DNA from: Actinomadura geliboluensis
GTDB taxonomy: Bacteria > Actinomycetota > Actinomycetes > Streptosporangiales > Streptosporangiaceae
Direction: 5' to 3'
Length of the DNA: 42,450 nt
Assembly (NCBI RefSeq): GCF_005889745.1
Contig: NZ_VCKZ01000019.1
Span: 1 to 42,450 of the forward strand
In this document: positions 21,519 to 29,444 of the stretch, in pieces
How the letters are laid out: every line of letters begins with the position of its first letter
How positions within the stretch are numbered: the first letter of the stretch is position 1
Notes under the pieces: generated by a model
What the model was told of the DNA's origin: nothing
Databases searched by the model: none
Seen by the model: only the letters and a program-made list of their open reading frames with translations
Program-made: the position numbers and the translations under genes

Positions 21519-23279
21519 CTATGCCGCCGAGGTGGTGAACTCGGTGATCGTGACCTTCTGCTTGGGCCGGCCGTCGTCGCCGCTCTCCGTGCCCTTCCCG
21601 GCGACCCGGTCGATGACGTTCAGGCCGGAGGTGACCTGCCCGAAGACCGAATAGGAGTGGTCGATGGCCGGTGCGTCCCCGTAGAGGATGAAGAACTGGC
21701 TGCTGTTGGTGCCGGGGCCCGCGTTGGCCATGGCCACGGTGCCCCTGTTGTAGGGCGCGGACGTGTTCTCGTTGGCGAACACGTAGGACGCGCCTCCGGC
21801 TCCGGTTCCGGTCGGGTCACCGCATTGGAGGACCTTCAGGCTCGGGTTCGTGGTCAGGCGGTGGCATGACGTGCCGTTATAGAAGTTCTTCTTGACGAGG
21901 AATGCGAGCGAGTTCACCGTGCATGGCGCCGCCGGGTCCAGTTTCAGTTCCAGGACGCCGACGTTGGTCTTGATGGTGGCCTTGGTGGGCAGTTGGGGCG
22001 GGCTGACCGGCGGCGTCCCGACGAACTTCACCTGATTGCTGGACGAGGGCGGGTAGGTGCATTTGGCTCCGGCGTGCGTCGTCTGCGCGACCGGCTTGCC
22101 GCTGTTCGGATCGTCCGTCTTCTTCGTGCCGGGCTCGTCGCCGCCGTTCAGCAGGATCGCGGTGGTGAGCCCGCCCACCACCAGCAGCACACCGGCCGCC
22201 GCCGCACCGGCGACGAGCAGCGGACGCTTGCTCCGCCCCTTCGCCGGGCGCGTGCTCGCGGCGGCGGGGAAACCCGGCGGCAGCCCGACCGGGCTGGCGC
22301 CGGGAGCGGTGCCCCCGCCGAACGAAGGCCCGGCGTTGGGCGGAGCGGGGGCGGCGGCCGGCGGCGTCCACGGGCCGGCCGGAGGCGGGGGTGCGATCGG
22401 CGCGGCATGCGCGGTACCGGCGGGACGGGTGGCGGCGGAGGTGCCCTCGGCGAGGAGGTTGGCGTCCGGCCCGATGCCGAGGAGCCGCTGGAGCACCTGC
22501 GTGGCGGTGAGCCGGTCCGCCGGGTCCTTGGCCAGGCAGGACGCCGCGAGATCGCGGAGCCGGTCGGTGAGCGCGCCGAGGTCCGGCTCCCCGTACAGGA
22601 TGCGCTGCATGATCGCCGGGACCGAGTCGCCGCCGAACGGCGGCACCCCGTTGGCGGCGAACGCCATCGTGCAGGCCCACGCGAACATGTCCACGGGCGC
22701 GCCGCCGGACGAGCCCGACACCTGCTCGGGCGCCATGTAGGCGGGCGTGCCGACGGCGCCGGTCATGGTGGCGGACGTGGCGTCGAGCGGCCGCGCGATG
22801 CCGAAGTCGATGACCTTCGGGCCGTCCGGGCCGAGCAGCACGTTGGCCGGCTTGAAGTCGCGGTGGACGACGCCCGCCTCGTGGATCGCGGCCAGCGCGG
22901 TCGCGGTGCCGATCGCCAGCCGGACCTGCTCGTCGGGGGACGCGGTGCCGCGCTCGGCGATCAGGTCCTTCAGCGACGGGCCGTCGACGTACTCGGTGAT
23001 GATGTGCGGGAGGTCGTCGTCGGCGGTGGCGGCGAGGACGCGGGCGGTGCAGAACGGGGCGACGCGCCGGGCCGCGGCGAGCTCCCGCTCGAACGCGGTG
23101 CGGGCCCGCGGGTCCCGGCCGAAGTCGGCGTGCAGCAGCTTCACGGCGACGCGCTGCCCGGTCTCGTCCGACTCGCCCAGGTAGACGGTGCCCTGGGCGC
23201 CCTCGCCGATCCGGGCCGTCAGCCGGAATCCGCCCACCTCGCGCGGATCGTTGCTGCGCAACGGACGACTTTCCGGCAT
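21519..23279 (-). CDS. Ser/Thr protein kinase fused to extracytoplasmic cyclophilin (PPIase)
   Basis: A 586-aa receptor-type kinase. The kinase domain (about 15-270) has the P-loop GEGAQGTV, K47, HRDFKPAN at 139-146 (Phe in place of the usual Leu), DFG 158-160 and APE. A Pro/Ala-rich linker (285-350) leads to one membrane helix (about 353-377). Residues about 432-584 form a cyclophilin-type peptidyl-prolyl isomerase with the family blocks CHRL (R474 matching the catalytic Arg), QCGDPTGTG, TVAMANAGPGTNSSQFFI and YSVFGQV. The position of the cyclosporin-contacting Trp appears to be Ala. The isomerase should face the outside. The ATG at 23279 follows GGGAGGTAG. A fusion of this kind suggests sensing or folding of envelope proteins coupled to phosphorylation. 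Confidence 0.92.
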   Translation of the reverse strand: MPESRPLRSNDPREVGGFRLTARIGEGAQGTVYLGESDETGQRVAVKLLHADFGRDPRARTAFERELAAARRVAPFCTARVLAATADDDLPHIITEYVDGPSLKDLIAERGTASPDEQVRLAIGTATALAAIHEAGVVHRDFKPANVLLGPDGPKVIDFGIARPLDATSATMTGAVGTPAYMAPEQVSGSSGGAPVDMFAWACTMAFAANGVPPFGGDSVPAIMQRILYGEPDLGALTDRLRDLAASCLAKDPADRLTATQVLQRLLGIGPDANLLAEGTSAATRPAGTAHAAPIAPPPPAGPWTPPAAAPAPPNAGPSFGGGTAPGASPVGLPPGFPAAASTRPAKGRSKRPLLVAGAAAAGVLLVVGGLTTAILLNGGDEPGTKKTDDPNSGKPVAQTTHAGAKCTYPPSSSNQVKFVGTPPVSPPQLPTKATIKTNVGVLELKLDPAAPCTVNSLAFLVKKNFYNGTSCHRLTTNPSLKVLQCGDPTGTGAGGASYVFANENTSAPYNRGTVAMANAGPGTNSSQFFILYGDAPAIDHSYSVFGQVTSGLNVIDRVAGKGTESGDDGRPKQKVTITEFTTSAA

Positions 23280-23343
23280 CCACTACCTCCCCGGCGAAAT
23301 CGGAGAGAGCAGACTATCCGGGAGGTCCGCCGCGGCGCGCGGG

Positions 23344-23757
23344 TCAGTCCGTCCGGCCGATGCGCAGGAGCAGGTCGAGGAGGGCGGCCCGCTGGTCCTC
23401 CGCCAGCGGGGCGAAGAGTTCGGCGAGGGCCTCGTCGGCGACGGCGTGCCCGGCCGCCAGGGTCTTCTCGCCGGCGGGCGTGAGGTGGTGCTCGATGCTC
23501 CGGCCCGCGCCCGGGCGCCGGTCGATGAGCCCCTGCGCGGTGAGGCGCCCGGCGAGCGTCCCGAACGCCTGCTCGCTCTGGAACGTCTCGGCGGCGAGCG
23601 CCCGGGCGGACGCGCCCGGGGAGCGGCTGATCGCCCGGAGCGCGTCCCACTGCGCCAGCGTGGTGCCGACGCCGGCGAGCCTGCCGTCAAGGGCCCGGTG
23701 GTGCCGGTACTGGGCCTGCCTGAGGGCTCTACCGAGGACTTGTCCTTCGACGGGCAT
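23344..23757 (-). CDS. MarR-family transcriptional regulator
   Basis: A 137-aa winged-helix regulator: helices near AQWDALRAISRSPGASARALAAETF, then FGTLAGRLTAQGLIDRRPG and the wing RSIEHHLTPAGEKTL, with N- and C-terminal dimerisation helices. The length is typical. It begins 19 bp after the stop of the GH1 beta-glucosidase gene on the same strand, so the two are probably co-transcribed and it may be a regulator of its own operon. MarR proteins usually respond to phenolic or oxidative signals; an aryl-glucoside aglycone as ligand is an attractive but unproven idea given the neighbour. Confidence 0.88.
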   Translation of the reverse strand: MPVEGQVLGRALRQAQYRHHRALDGRLAGVGTTLAQWDALRAISRSPGASARALAAETFQSEQAFGTLAGRLTAQGLIDRRPGAGRSIEHHLTPAGEKTLAAGHAVADEALAELFAPLAEDQRAALLDLLLRIGRTD

Positions 23758-23776
23758 ACTCCCAGCGTAAAACCGG

Positions 23777-25072
23777 TTACGGCGACGCTATGAGATCCCT
23801 GTACCAGCCGTAGGACTTCTTTGGGGTGCGCTTCTGCGTCGTGTAGTCGACGTGGACGAGGCCGAAGCGCGGGTGGTAGCCCTCGGACCATTCGAAGTTG
23901 TCCAGCAGCGACCACGCGAAGTAGCCGCGGACGTCGATGCCCTCGTCGACGGCGGTGCGCATGGCCTTGATGTGGGCGTCCATGAACGCGATGCGGGACG
24001 AGTCGTCCACCGTGCCGTCCGCGCCGATCTCGTCGGGGAACGAGCACCCGTTCTCCGTTATATAGAGGGGCGGCAGGTCGTAGCGGGTGTCGAGCGTGCG
24101 GAGCAGTGACAGGAAGGCGTCCGGGACGATCGGCCAGCCCATGCCGGTCGTGGGGTACTCGGTGATCTCCGTGATCTCGAACGGCAGCGGCCCTTCGGCC
24201 GGCGTCGTCAGCCGCGTCGGCTGGTAGTAGTTCACGCCGAGGAAGTCGATGGGCGAGGCGATGACCGACATGTCCGCCGACCGGATGTAGGGCGCGTCCC
24301 CCATCAGGTCGGGGTAGCGGCCGAGCAGCACGGGGTCGGTGAACAGCCGGTTCATGAACGTGTCGAACGCGTCGGCGGCGGGCTGGTCGGCGGGGGACGC
24401 GGCCCACGCCGGCGAGTAGTGGTTCGTCAGCCCGACGGCGCGGGCGTTGCGGCTGCGCAGCGCGGTGACGGCGAGGCCGTGCGCGAGGAGCTGGTGGTGC
24501 GCGGTGGGGAGCGCGTCCAGCATCAGCGCCCGGCCGGGCGCGTAGACGCCGAACGCGTAGCCGTAGGCCATGACGACCACGGGCTCGTTCAGGGTTATCC
24601 ACATGTCCACGCGGTCCGCGAGCCGCTCGGCCGCCAGGTAGGAGAATTCGGCGAACCGGTAGGCGGTGTCACGTTCCAGCCACCCGCCGGCGTCTTCGAG
24701 CGGCTGCGGGAGGTCCCAGTGGTAGAGGGTGGCGGCGGGGGAGATGCCGGCGGCGAGCAGGCCGTCCACGAGCCGGTCGTAGAAGTCGAGGCCCTTGGCG
24801 TTGACGGGCCCGCTCCCCGACGGCTGGACGCGCGGCCACGCGATCGAGAACCGGTAGGCGTCGACGCCGAGGCCCCCCATCAGCGCGACGTCCTCCGGCC
24901 ACCGGTGGTAGTGGTCGCAGGCGACGTCGCCGGTGTGGCCGTCCCGGACGCGTCCCGGCGTGCGCGCGAAGGTGTCCCAGGTGGACGGGCCCCTCCCGTC
25001 CTCGTCCACCGCGCCCTCGATCTGGTAGGCGGCGGTGGCGACGCCCCAGCGGAAGCCTTCCGGAAGCCCCAT
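23777..25072 (-). CDS. GH1 family beta-glucosidase
   Basis: A 431-aa cytoplasmic glycoside hydrolase with the complete GH1 set. The N-terminal signature is FRWGVATAAYQIEGA. The acid/base glutamate is E163 in TLNEP, and the nucleophile is E340 in YITENG. The aglycone/sugar-binding residues are in YHWDLPQPL, NYYQP and WSLLDNFEW. The length is right for the family, and no signal peptide is present, so substrates must be imported or diffuse in. The ATG at 25072 follows GGGAGGGG. It is divergent from the TetR gene across about 140 bp and upstream of the MarR gene. It likely hydrolyses beta-glucosides or a similar disaccharide; exact specificity is open. Confidence 0.95.
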   Translation of the reverse strand: MGLPEGFRWGVATAAYQIEGAVDEDGRGPSTWDTFARTPGRVRDGHTGDVACDHYHRWPEDVALMGGLGVDAYRFSIAWPRVQPSGSGPVNAKGLDFYDRLVDGLLAAGISPAATLYHWDLPQPLEDAGGWLERDTAYRFAEFSYLAAERLADRVDMWITLNEPVVVMAYGYAFGVYAPGRALMLDALPTAHHQLLAHGLAVTALRSRNARAVGLTNHYSPAWAASPADQPAADAFDTFMNRLFTDPVLLGRYPDLMGDAPYIRSADMSVIASPIDFLGVNYYQPTRLTTPAEGPLPFEITEITEYPTTGMGWPIVPDAFLSLLRTLDTRYDLPPLYITENGCSFPDEIGADGTVDDSSRIAFMDAHIKAMRTAVDEGIDVRGYFAWSLLDNFEWSEGYHPRFGLVHVDYTTQKRTPKKSYGWYRDLIASP

Positions 25073-25212
25073 CGCGATCCCCTCCCGAAAATGCGAATAG
25101 CCTTCGGATATTAGTGGCGGGGTGGTGCGGGCGGAAGACTCCGGTGGCCCCGGGGTGGGTAACGGCTAGGCGGTCCATGCGGGGCACCCCCGCGGTCGGG
25201 GACAATGACCTG

Positions 25213-25836
25213 GTGACCGAGATCCGGACCCCGCTCCGCCGCCGTCCCGCCCAGCGCCGCAGCGCCGAACGCGTCCAGCGGATGCTCGACGCCTGCGCGG
25301 ACATCCTCGACGAGGACGGCTACGACGGCCTCACCACGACGCGCATCGCCCAGCGCGCCGAAGTGGCGATCGGCTCGGTGTACCAGTTCTTCCCCGACAA
25401 GCGCGCCGTCGCGCAGGCCCTCGCCCTGCGCAACCTGGAGGAGTTCGGCGACCGCATCTCCGCGCGGCTGGCCGCGGGCGGGTTCGGCGACTGGTCCGAC
25501 ACGGTCGGCGCCATCATCGAGATCTTCGTCGAGATGCACCGCACCGTCCCCGGCTTCCGCGTGCTGCGCTTCGGCGACGTCGCCGACGTCAACCTGCTCG
25601 ACTCCGACGCCGACAACAACGCCGTCGTCGCCGACCGGCTGCGCCGCATGATCGTGGGCACGTTCGACGTCCAGGACACCCCCGGCCTCGCCACCGCCCT
25701 CGCCATCGCGGTCGAGGCCGGCGACGCCGTGCTGAAGATGGCCTTCCGCCGCAGCCCCGAGGGCGACCCCGAGATCGTCGCCGAGGCCGAGCGCATGATC
25801 CACGCCTACCTCGCCTCCCACATCCAGCACTCCTGA
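25213..25836 (+). CDS. TetR-family transcriptional regulator
   Basis: A 207-aa regulator. The N-terminal helix-turn-helix (about 17-65) has the TetR pattern ERVQRMLDACADILDEDGYD, then TTRIAQRAEVAIGSVYQFF and PDKRAVAQALA. The remaining helices form the ligand/dimer domain. The start is taken as GTG at 25213 (VTEIRTPLRRR); an in-frame ATG at 25177 and the open frame to 25114 are alternatives, and no start has a strong ribosome site, so leaderless translation is possible. It is divergent from the GH1 gene and may regulate across the shared 140-bp region. Confidence 0.88.
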   Translation: MTEIRTPLRRRPAQRRSAERVQRMLDACADILDEDGYDGLTTTRIAQRAEVAIGSVYQFFPDKRAVAQALALRNLEEFGDRISARLAAGGFGDWSDTVGAIIEIFVEMHRTVPGFRVLRFGDVADVNLLDSDADNNAVVADRLRRMIVGTFDVQDTPGLATALAIAVEAGDAVLKMAFRRSPEGDPEIVAEAERMIHAYLASHIQHS

Positions 25837-25880
25837 TCAGCGCCCTCCCCCCATCGCCCAAAGGCGTCGGGGTCCCCCAC

Positions 25881-25897
25881 TCCCGGAAAAACCGGGA
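25881..25897. terminator. Short hairpin after the TetR gene
   Basis: TCCCGG (25881-25886), loop AAAAA, CCGGGA (25892-25897), a perfect 6-bp stem 45 bp after the TetR stop and 50 bp before the LURP-one start. No T-run follows. It could be a weak terminator or an operator for the next gene. Confidence 0.35.
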
Positions 25898-25947
25898 TGT
25901 CGGGGACGCGCTGTGGCAGACTCCCACCGCACAATGCGACAGAACGG

Positions 25948-26556
25948 GTGAGTCCGCTGGACGAAGAGAGACTGCAGGCGCAGAACAGGCTGCTGATCCG
26001 GCAGCGGGTGCGCCTGATGGTGAACCAGTACGAGGTGCACGCCGAGGCCCCCGGCGGCGGGGAGGGCGAGCTGCTCGCCTTCGCGCAGCAGAAGCGGTTG
26101 GCGTTCAAGGAGCAGGTCACCCTGTACTCGGACGACACCAAGACGCGTCCGATCCTCGGCTTCAAGGCGCGCAAGCGGATCGACCTCGCGTCCGCCTACG
26201 ACATCACCGACGCGCACGGGCAGCCGATCGGCGTCTTCCGCAAGGACTTCAAGAAGTCGCTGCTGGCCTCCACCTGGCACATGGAGCAGCCGGGCCTCGG
26301 CGTGACCACGGGCAGCGAGCGCAACAAGTTCGTGGCCGTGCTGCGGCGCGTCTGGCAGATCATCCCGTACGTGGACAGCCTGCCGTTCGCCTGGCCGTAC
26401 CACTTCGACTTCTACGCGGGCGACCAGGTCGTCTTCTCGGTGGAGAAGAAGTTCGGGTTCCGCGACCGCTACACCGTCGACATCAAGGACCCGCGCCTCG
26501 ACCGCCGGCTCGTCATCGCGCAGGCCGTCGGCCTGGACGCCCTCCAGTCCCGCTGA
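25948..26556 (+). CDS. LURP-one-related (DUF567/scramblase-like) protein
   Basis: A 202-aa protein with a 12-stranded-barrel type pattern: MVNQYEVHAE, LAFAQQKRLAFKEQVTLYSD, RPILGFKARKRIDLASAYDITDA, then PIGVFRKDFKKSLLASTWHM, and a final YTVDIKD-containing helix. This matches the LURP-one/phospholipid scramblase-like fold found in actinobacteria and plants. There is no signal peptide. The start is GTG at 25948 (VSPLDEERLQAQN); the open frame from 25897 lacks similarity. Ribosome site is weak (GAACGG). The biological role in bacteria is unclear; binding of lipid or nucleotide is only suggested by the fold. Confidence 0.82.
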   Translation: MSPLDEERLQAQNRLLIRQRVRLMVNQYEVHAEAPGGGEGELLAFAQQKRLAFKEQVTLYSDDTKTRPILGFKARKRIDLASAYDITDAHGQPIGVFRKDFKKSLLASTWHMEQPGLGVTTGSERNKFVAVLRRVWQIIPYVDSLPFAWPYHFDFYAGDQVVFSVEKKFGFRDRYTVDIKDPRLDRRLVIAQAVGLDALQSR

Positions 26557-26665
26557 CCCGGCGCCCGTCCGCGCACCGGCCCGCTCGTCCCCTCGCCCGC
26601 GTCTCCCCCCGGGGAGGTGCGGGCGACGGCTTTGGGACGTTCCCGCGAGGGCCCTGGTTTCCCCG

Positions 26666-26696
26666 GGCTTTACATGTTACGAAGGTATGTAAAGCC
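26666..26696. promoter_or_regulatory. Perfect 10-bp inverted repeat (operator candidate)
   Basis: GGCTTTACAT (26666-26675) and ATGTAAAGCC (26687-26696) are perfect complements, separated by 11 bp. This AT-rich palindrome lies 60 bp upstream of the diiron protein start and includes TATGTA (26686-26691), a possible -10 element, so a bound regulator would block transcription. The dimensions suit a TetR- or similar dimeric repressor. The binding factor is unknown; the TetR gene at 25213 is 0.8 kb upstream. Confidence 0.7.
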
Positions 26697-26756
26697 GTGG
26701 GCGGTGCAGACCGGCGTCGCGAGGGCGCGGCGCAACGCCTGGAGGAGGATCCCCCC

Positions 26757-27863
26757 GTGAGTTCCTTTGACCTCTACTCCACCCCGGTCCCGACCGAGAC
26801 GTGGAACGTCCCCATGGCGGGAGAGACCCGCTTCACCTGGGAGTACGACGACGGACGCGACCGGCTGCTGAACCTGTACCAGAAGGGCAAGGACAAGCAG
26901 TGGGACGCGCAGAAGCGCATCGACTGGGACCTTGAGGTGGACCCCCTCAACGTCGCCGGGCTGCCGGAGAACTTCAACCCCCTCTTCGGGTCCGACATCT
27001 GGGAGAAGATGTCGCAGAAGGAGCGGGACGAGTTCGGCCGGCACCAGGGATCGTGGCTGTTCAGCCAGTTCCTGCACGGCGAGCAGGGGGCGCTGAACGT
27101 GTCGGCGCGGATCGTCCAGTCCGTCCCCGACCTGGACTCGAAGTTCTACGCGGCGACCCAGACGATGGACGAGGCGCGGCACGTCGAGCTGTACACGAAG
27201 TTCCTGCACGAGAAGATCGGGATGTACTACCCGATCAACCAGGACCTGGCGAAGCTGCTCGCCGAGTCGCTGGAGGACAGCCGCTGGGACCTGCCCTACC
27301 TCGGCATGCAGGTCCTCATCGAGGGCCTCGCGCTCGCCGCGTTCGGGCTGTACCGCGACATGTCGACGAACCCGCTGGTCAAGCAGCTGCTGGCGTACGT
27401 CATGCAGGACGAGGCGCGGCACGTCGCGTTCGGGCGGCTCGCGCTCAAGGACTACTACGCCGAGCTCACCGAGAAGGAGCGGGCCGAGCGCGAGGAGTTC
27501 GTCGTCGAGGGCTGCTACCTGATGCGCGACCGCTTCAAGGGGCGCGAGATCTTCGAGACGCTCGACATGCCCGTCGAGAAGTGCATGGAGTTCGTCGACA
27601 ACTCCGATATGTACACCCTCTATCAGTCCCTGCTGTTCAGCCGGATCGTGCCGTGCGTCCGGGACGTCGGCCTCTGGGGCGACAAGGTGCAGGCGGCCTA
27701 CCAGGACATGGGCGTTCTCGACAACGCCAAGGCCGACCTGGAGGCGCTGATGAAGCAGGACGAGGAGATCGCCGAGAAGGTCGACGAGGAGCGCTACGCG
27801 GCGGAGGTCGCGGCGCGCAAGGACGAGGTCGACGAGGCCATCTCGCTCGGCGCGGCCGAGTAA
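26757..27863 (+). CDS. Ferritin-like diiron protein (RNR R2 / N-oxygenase-like)
   Basis: A 368-aa all-helical protein with a complete carboxylate-bridged diiron set: E109, E139-x2-H142, E189, E219-x2-H222. The two ExxH ligand pairs lie in identical DEARHV motifs (138-143 and 218-223), 80 residues apart. This fits the ribonucleotide-reductase R2-like/ferritin-like superfamily, which also includes AurF-type arylamine oxygenases and acyl-ACP desaturases. No essential R2 radical tyrosine or alpha subunit gene is evident, so it is not likely a true RNR subunit. The C-terminal 60 residues are charged and helical. The start is GTG at 26757 behind GGAGGAGGAT. A perfect palindrome lies upstream and a strong terminator directly downstream, making it a single-gene regulated unit. 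The substrate is unknown. Confidence 0.8.
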   Translation: MSSFDLYSTPVPTETWNVPMAGETRFTWEYDDGRDRLLNLYQKGKDKQWDAQKRIDWDLEVDPLNVAGLPENFNPLFGSDIWEKMSQKERDEFGRHQGSWLFSQFLHGEQGALNVSARIVQSVPDLDSKFYAATQTMDEARHVELYTKFLHEKIGMYYPINQDLAKLLAESLEDSRWDLPYLGMQVLIEGLALAAFGLYRDMSTNPLVKQLLAYVMQDEARHVAFGRLALKDYYAELTEKERAEREEFVVEGCYLMRDRFKGREIFETLDMPVEKCMEFVDNSDMYTLYQSLLFSRIVPCVRDVGLWGDKVQAAYQDMGVLDNAKADLEALMKQDEEIAEKVDEERYAAEVAARKDEVDEAISLGAAE

Positions 27864-27877
27864 CCGGGGCCGGACGG

Positions 27878-27909
27878 AGGCGGGGGCGCCGGGCGCGGCG
27901 CCCCCGCCT
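27878..27909 (+). terminator. Strong hairpin terminator after the diiron protein gene
   Basis: Arms AGGCGGGGGCGCC (27878-27890) and GGCGCCCCCGCCT (27897-27909) pair perfectly over 13 bp with a 6-nt loop, followed by TCTCTTATG, a loosely T-rich tail. It lies 15 bp after the stop codon. Confidence 0.75.
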
Positions 27910-28124
27910 TCTCTTATGTCGGAAATTGTCATCCTTTGGCGACTCGGGCGCGGCCGAGTATCAATTCCAGGGAGATCTTTCCGCGGTTCGGCAATTGATT
28001 CCCTAATCGGCCGTACGCGCCTTCCGGTTGTACTAACGTCCCCGCTCGACGGTGCGCCGAATTCGCCGGTCCGGCGGGCGCACATCACACGTGCAGGGTC
28101 AAGCCGGAAAAACCGGGGGGAAAC

Positions 28125-28970
28125 ATGAACCGATCTGCCAGAGGTCTGCTGGGCGCCGCCGTCGTCGCTCCGTTCGCCGCCGTGCTCGCGGTCGCGTCCG
28201 CGCCCGCGAACGCCGCGCACACGCCGGCGGGGGACGTGCCGGGCCCGTCCACCGAACTGCTCTACGACACGGCCGCCGCCGCCCACCCGATCAGCGGGGC
28301 GGTCCCGGACCCCGTCCTGCGGACCGGCGGCCAGACCGCCGAGCGCGCGACGGGCGCCGTCGACGACGCGCTCCGCGGCGCTCCGGGCGCCACCGGCATC
28401 GCGCCCGTCTCCGCCCGGCGGACGGCCGCGGTGCCCGCCCCGCCGGACTCCGGCGTGGCGGACGGCGGGGAGCTCCTGAAGAAGCTCGGCGACACGGTCG
28501 GCCAGGGCGCCCTCGGCGACCTGCCGGGCGCGCGGGCCGCCGCGCCGGGCGCGCGCCGCACCGGCGCGCCGGTGAGCATGCCGGCCGACGGGCTGCAGGA
28601 GGTGCTGCCCGCGAACGTCGCGAACGTGCCGGCCACGCTCGCCGCCGCGAAGGCCGTCGGGGTGCCGGTCGGCACGATGCTCTTCCCGCCGCGCGAGCGC
28701 CGCGCCACGCCGGTGCCGGCCGACGACGTCCTCGGCCAGACCAACGGCGCCGTGAACGACGCCGGCGTGAAGCTCGACCAGACCCAGGAGGGGCTCGGCA
28801 ACGTCGTGGACGTGCTGAAGGCCAAGGGCGCGACCGAGCGCCGGGCGGACGGCCCCGGCCCGCGCCCGGCGGCCGGTCCGCTGGAGGGCGGCCCGCTGGA
28901 GAACGGTCCGCTGGCGGGGCCGCTGTCCATGCTGAGCACGACCGGGCTCGGCGTGCCCGGACTCGGGTGA
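28125..28970 (+). CDS. Secreted Ala/Pro/Gly-rich protein, unknown
   Basis: A 281-aa protein with a clear Sec signal peptide: basic MNRSARG, hydrophobic core, and likely cleavage after residue 30 (AxA in APANA). The mature part is rich in Ala, Pro and Gly with short predicted helices (ELLKKLGDTVGQGALG, NDAGVKLDQTQEGLGN). The C-terminus has a GPLEGGPLENGPLAGPL repeat of a 4-5 residue GPL unit. There is no membrane anchor, cell-wall sorting motif or enzyme signature. The ATG at 28125 follows GGGGGG, a workable ribosome site. It resembles actinomycete secreted hypothetical proteins of no known role. The upstream region contains an imperfect AT-rich inverted repeat (ATCAATT near 27960, AATTGAT near 27993). 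Confidence 0.75.
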   Translation: MNRSARGLLGAAVVAPFAAVLAVASAPANAAHTPAGDVPGPSTELLYDTAAAAHPISGAVPDPVLRTGGQTAERATGAVDDALRGAPGATGIAPVSARRTAAVPAPPDSGVADGGELLKKLGDTVGQGALGDLPGARAAAPGARRTGAPVSMPADGLQEVLPANVANVPATLAAAKAVGVPVGTMLFPPRERRATPVPADDVLGQTNGAVNDAGVKLDQTQEGLGNVVDVLKAKGATERRADGPGPRPAAGPLEGGPLENGPLAGPLSMLSTTGLGVPGLG

Positions 28971-28989
28971 CGCGCACCCTCTAGTCCAC

Positions 28990-29043
28990 CGCGACGGGGC
29001 GTTCCGCGGATGCGATCGGCATCCTCGGGAACGCCCCGTCGCG
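28990..29043. terminator. Long perfect hairpin, likely bidirectional terminator
   Basis: CGCGACGGGGCGTTCC (28990-29005) pairs with its exact complement at 29028-29043. The 22-nt loop itself forms a 6-bp stem, GGATGC (29008-29013) with GCATCC (29019-29024). It lies 20 bp after the secreted protein stop. No T-run follows. Confidence 0.7.
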
Positions 29044-29188
29044 TTGTCCGCGAACGGTTGTTATCTGCCCGAGATCGCCGGTCAAGGGAGAGTAAAGACG
29101 ATCTACATAGGGCGTGACCGCGTGAAGTTGATCGACTCCGCAGCGCAAAGAGTCGGGTGACAAACCCCACAAACCAGGGCCCTACGTC

Positions 29189-29216
29189 TTGATTCACACG
29201 AGACACAACGTACGGT
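29189..29216 (+). promoter_or_regulatory. Candidate promoter of the RlpA-like gene
   Basis: TTGATT (29189-29194), 16-bp spacer, TACGGT (29211-29216). It is the closest match to a housekeeping -35/-10 pair in the gap, and would give an mRNA leader of about 220 nt. Chance occurrence cannot be ruled out. Confidence 0.35.
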
Positions 29217-29444
29217 CAAGGACTTGTGCGGCGCTTTAGTGATCAAAAGTGAAGAAGCATTTCCCGCCGCACCTGCCGGACGCCGGACCGCGATGACGCG
29301 GACGCGCCTGAGAGCGGCGCGGAGACGGGACGGGCGAGCGCGCCCGCCGGCGGCGGAGGACTCGGGGGACGGAGAGGTCGCCTGAGCGCGCCGTGAGATG
29401 AAGCCGGGCGTCCGGGGCCCTGTCCCCTAACAAAGGACTCCTCT

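Larger units (their letters stand above)
28971..29444. other. 474-bp gap holding a terminator, a promoter-like element and a long leader
   Basis: Apart from small ORFs without ribosome sites or family features, no gene is seen here. Three things stand out: a 16-bp perfect hairpin (28990-29043), a TTGATT...TACGGT promoter-like pair (29189-29216), and about 225 nt of leader before the GTG start of the RlpA-like gene at 29445. The leader includes a GGGG-CCCTGT-CCCC stem (near 29414-29427) just before the ribosome site. No known riboswitch class was recognised. Confidence 0.5.

Noticed and set aside
29217-29444. Possible ydaO (c-di-AMP) riboswitch before the RlpA-like gene
   Set aside because: The characteristic conserved blocks of that class were looked for and not found; only a generic long leader can be claimed.
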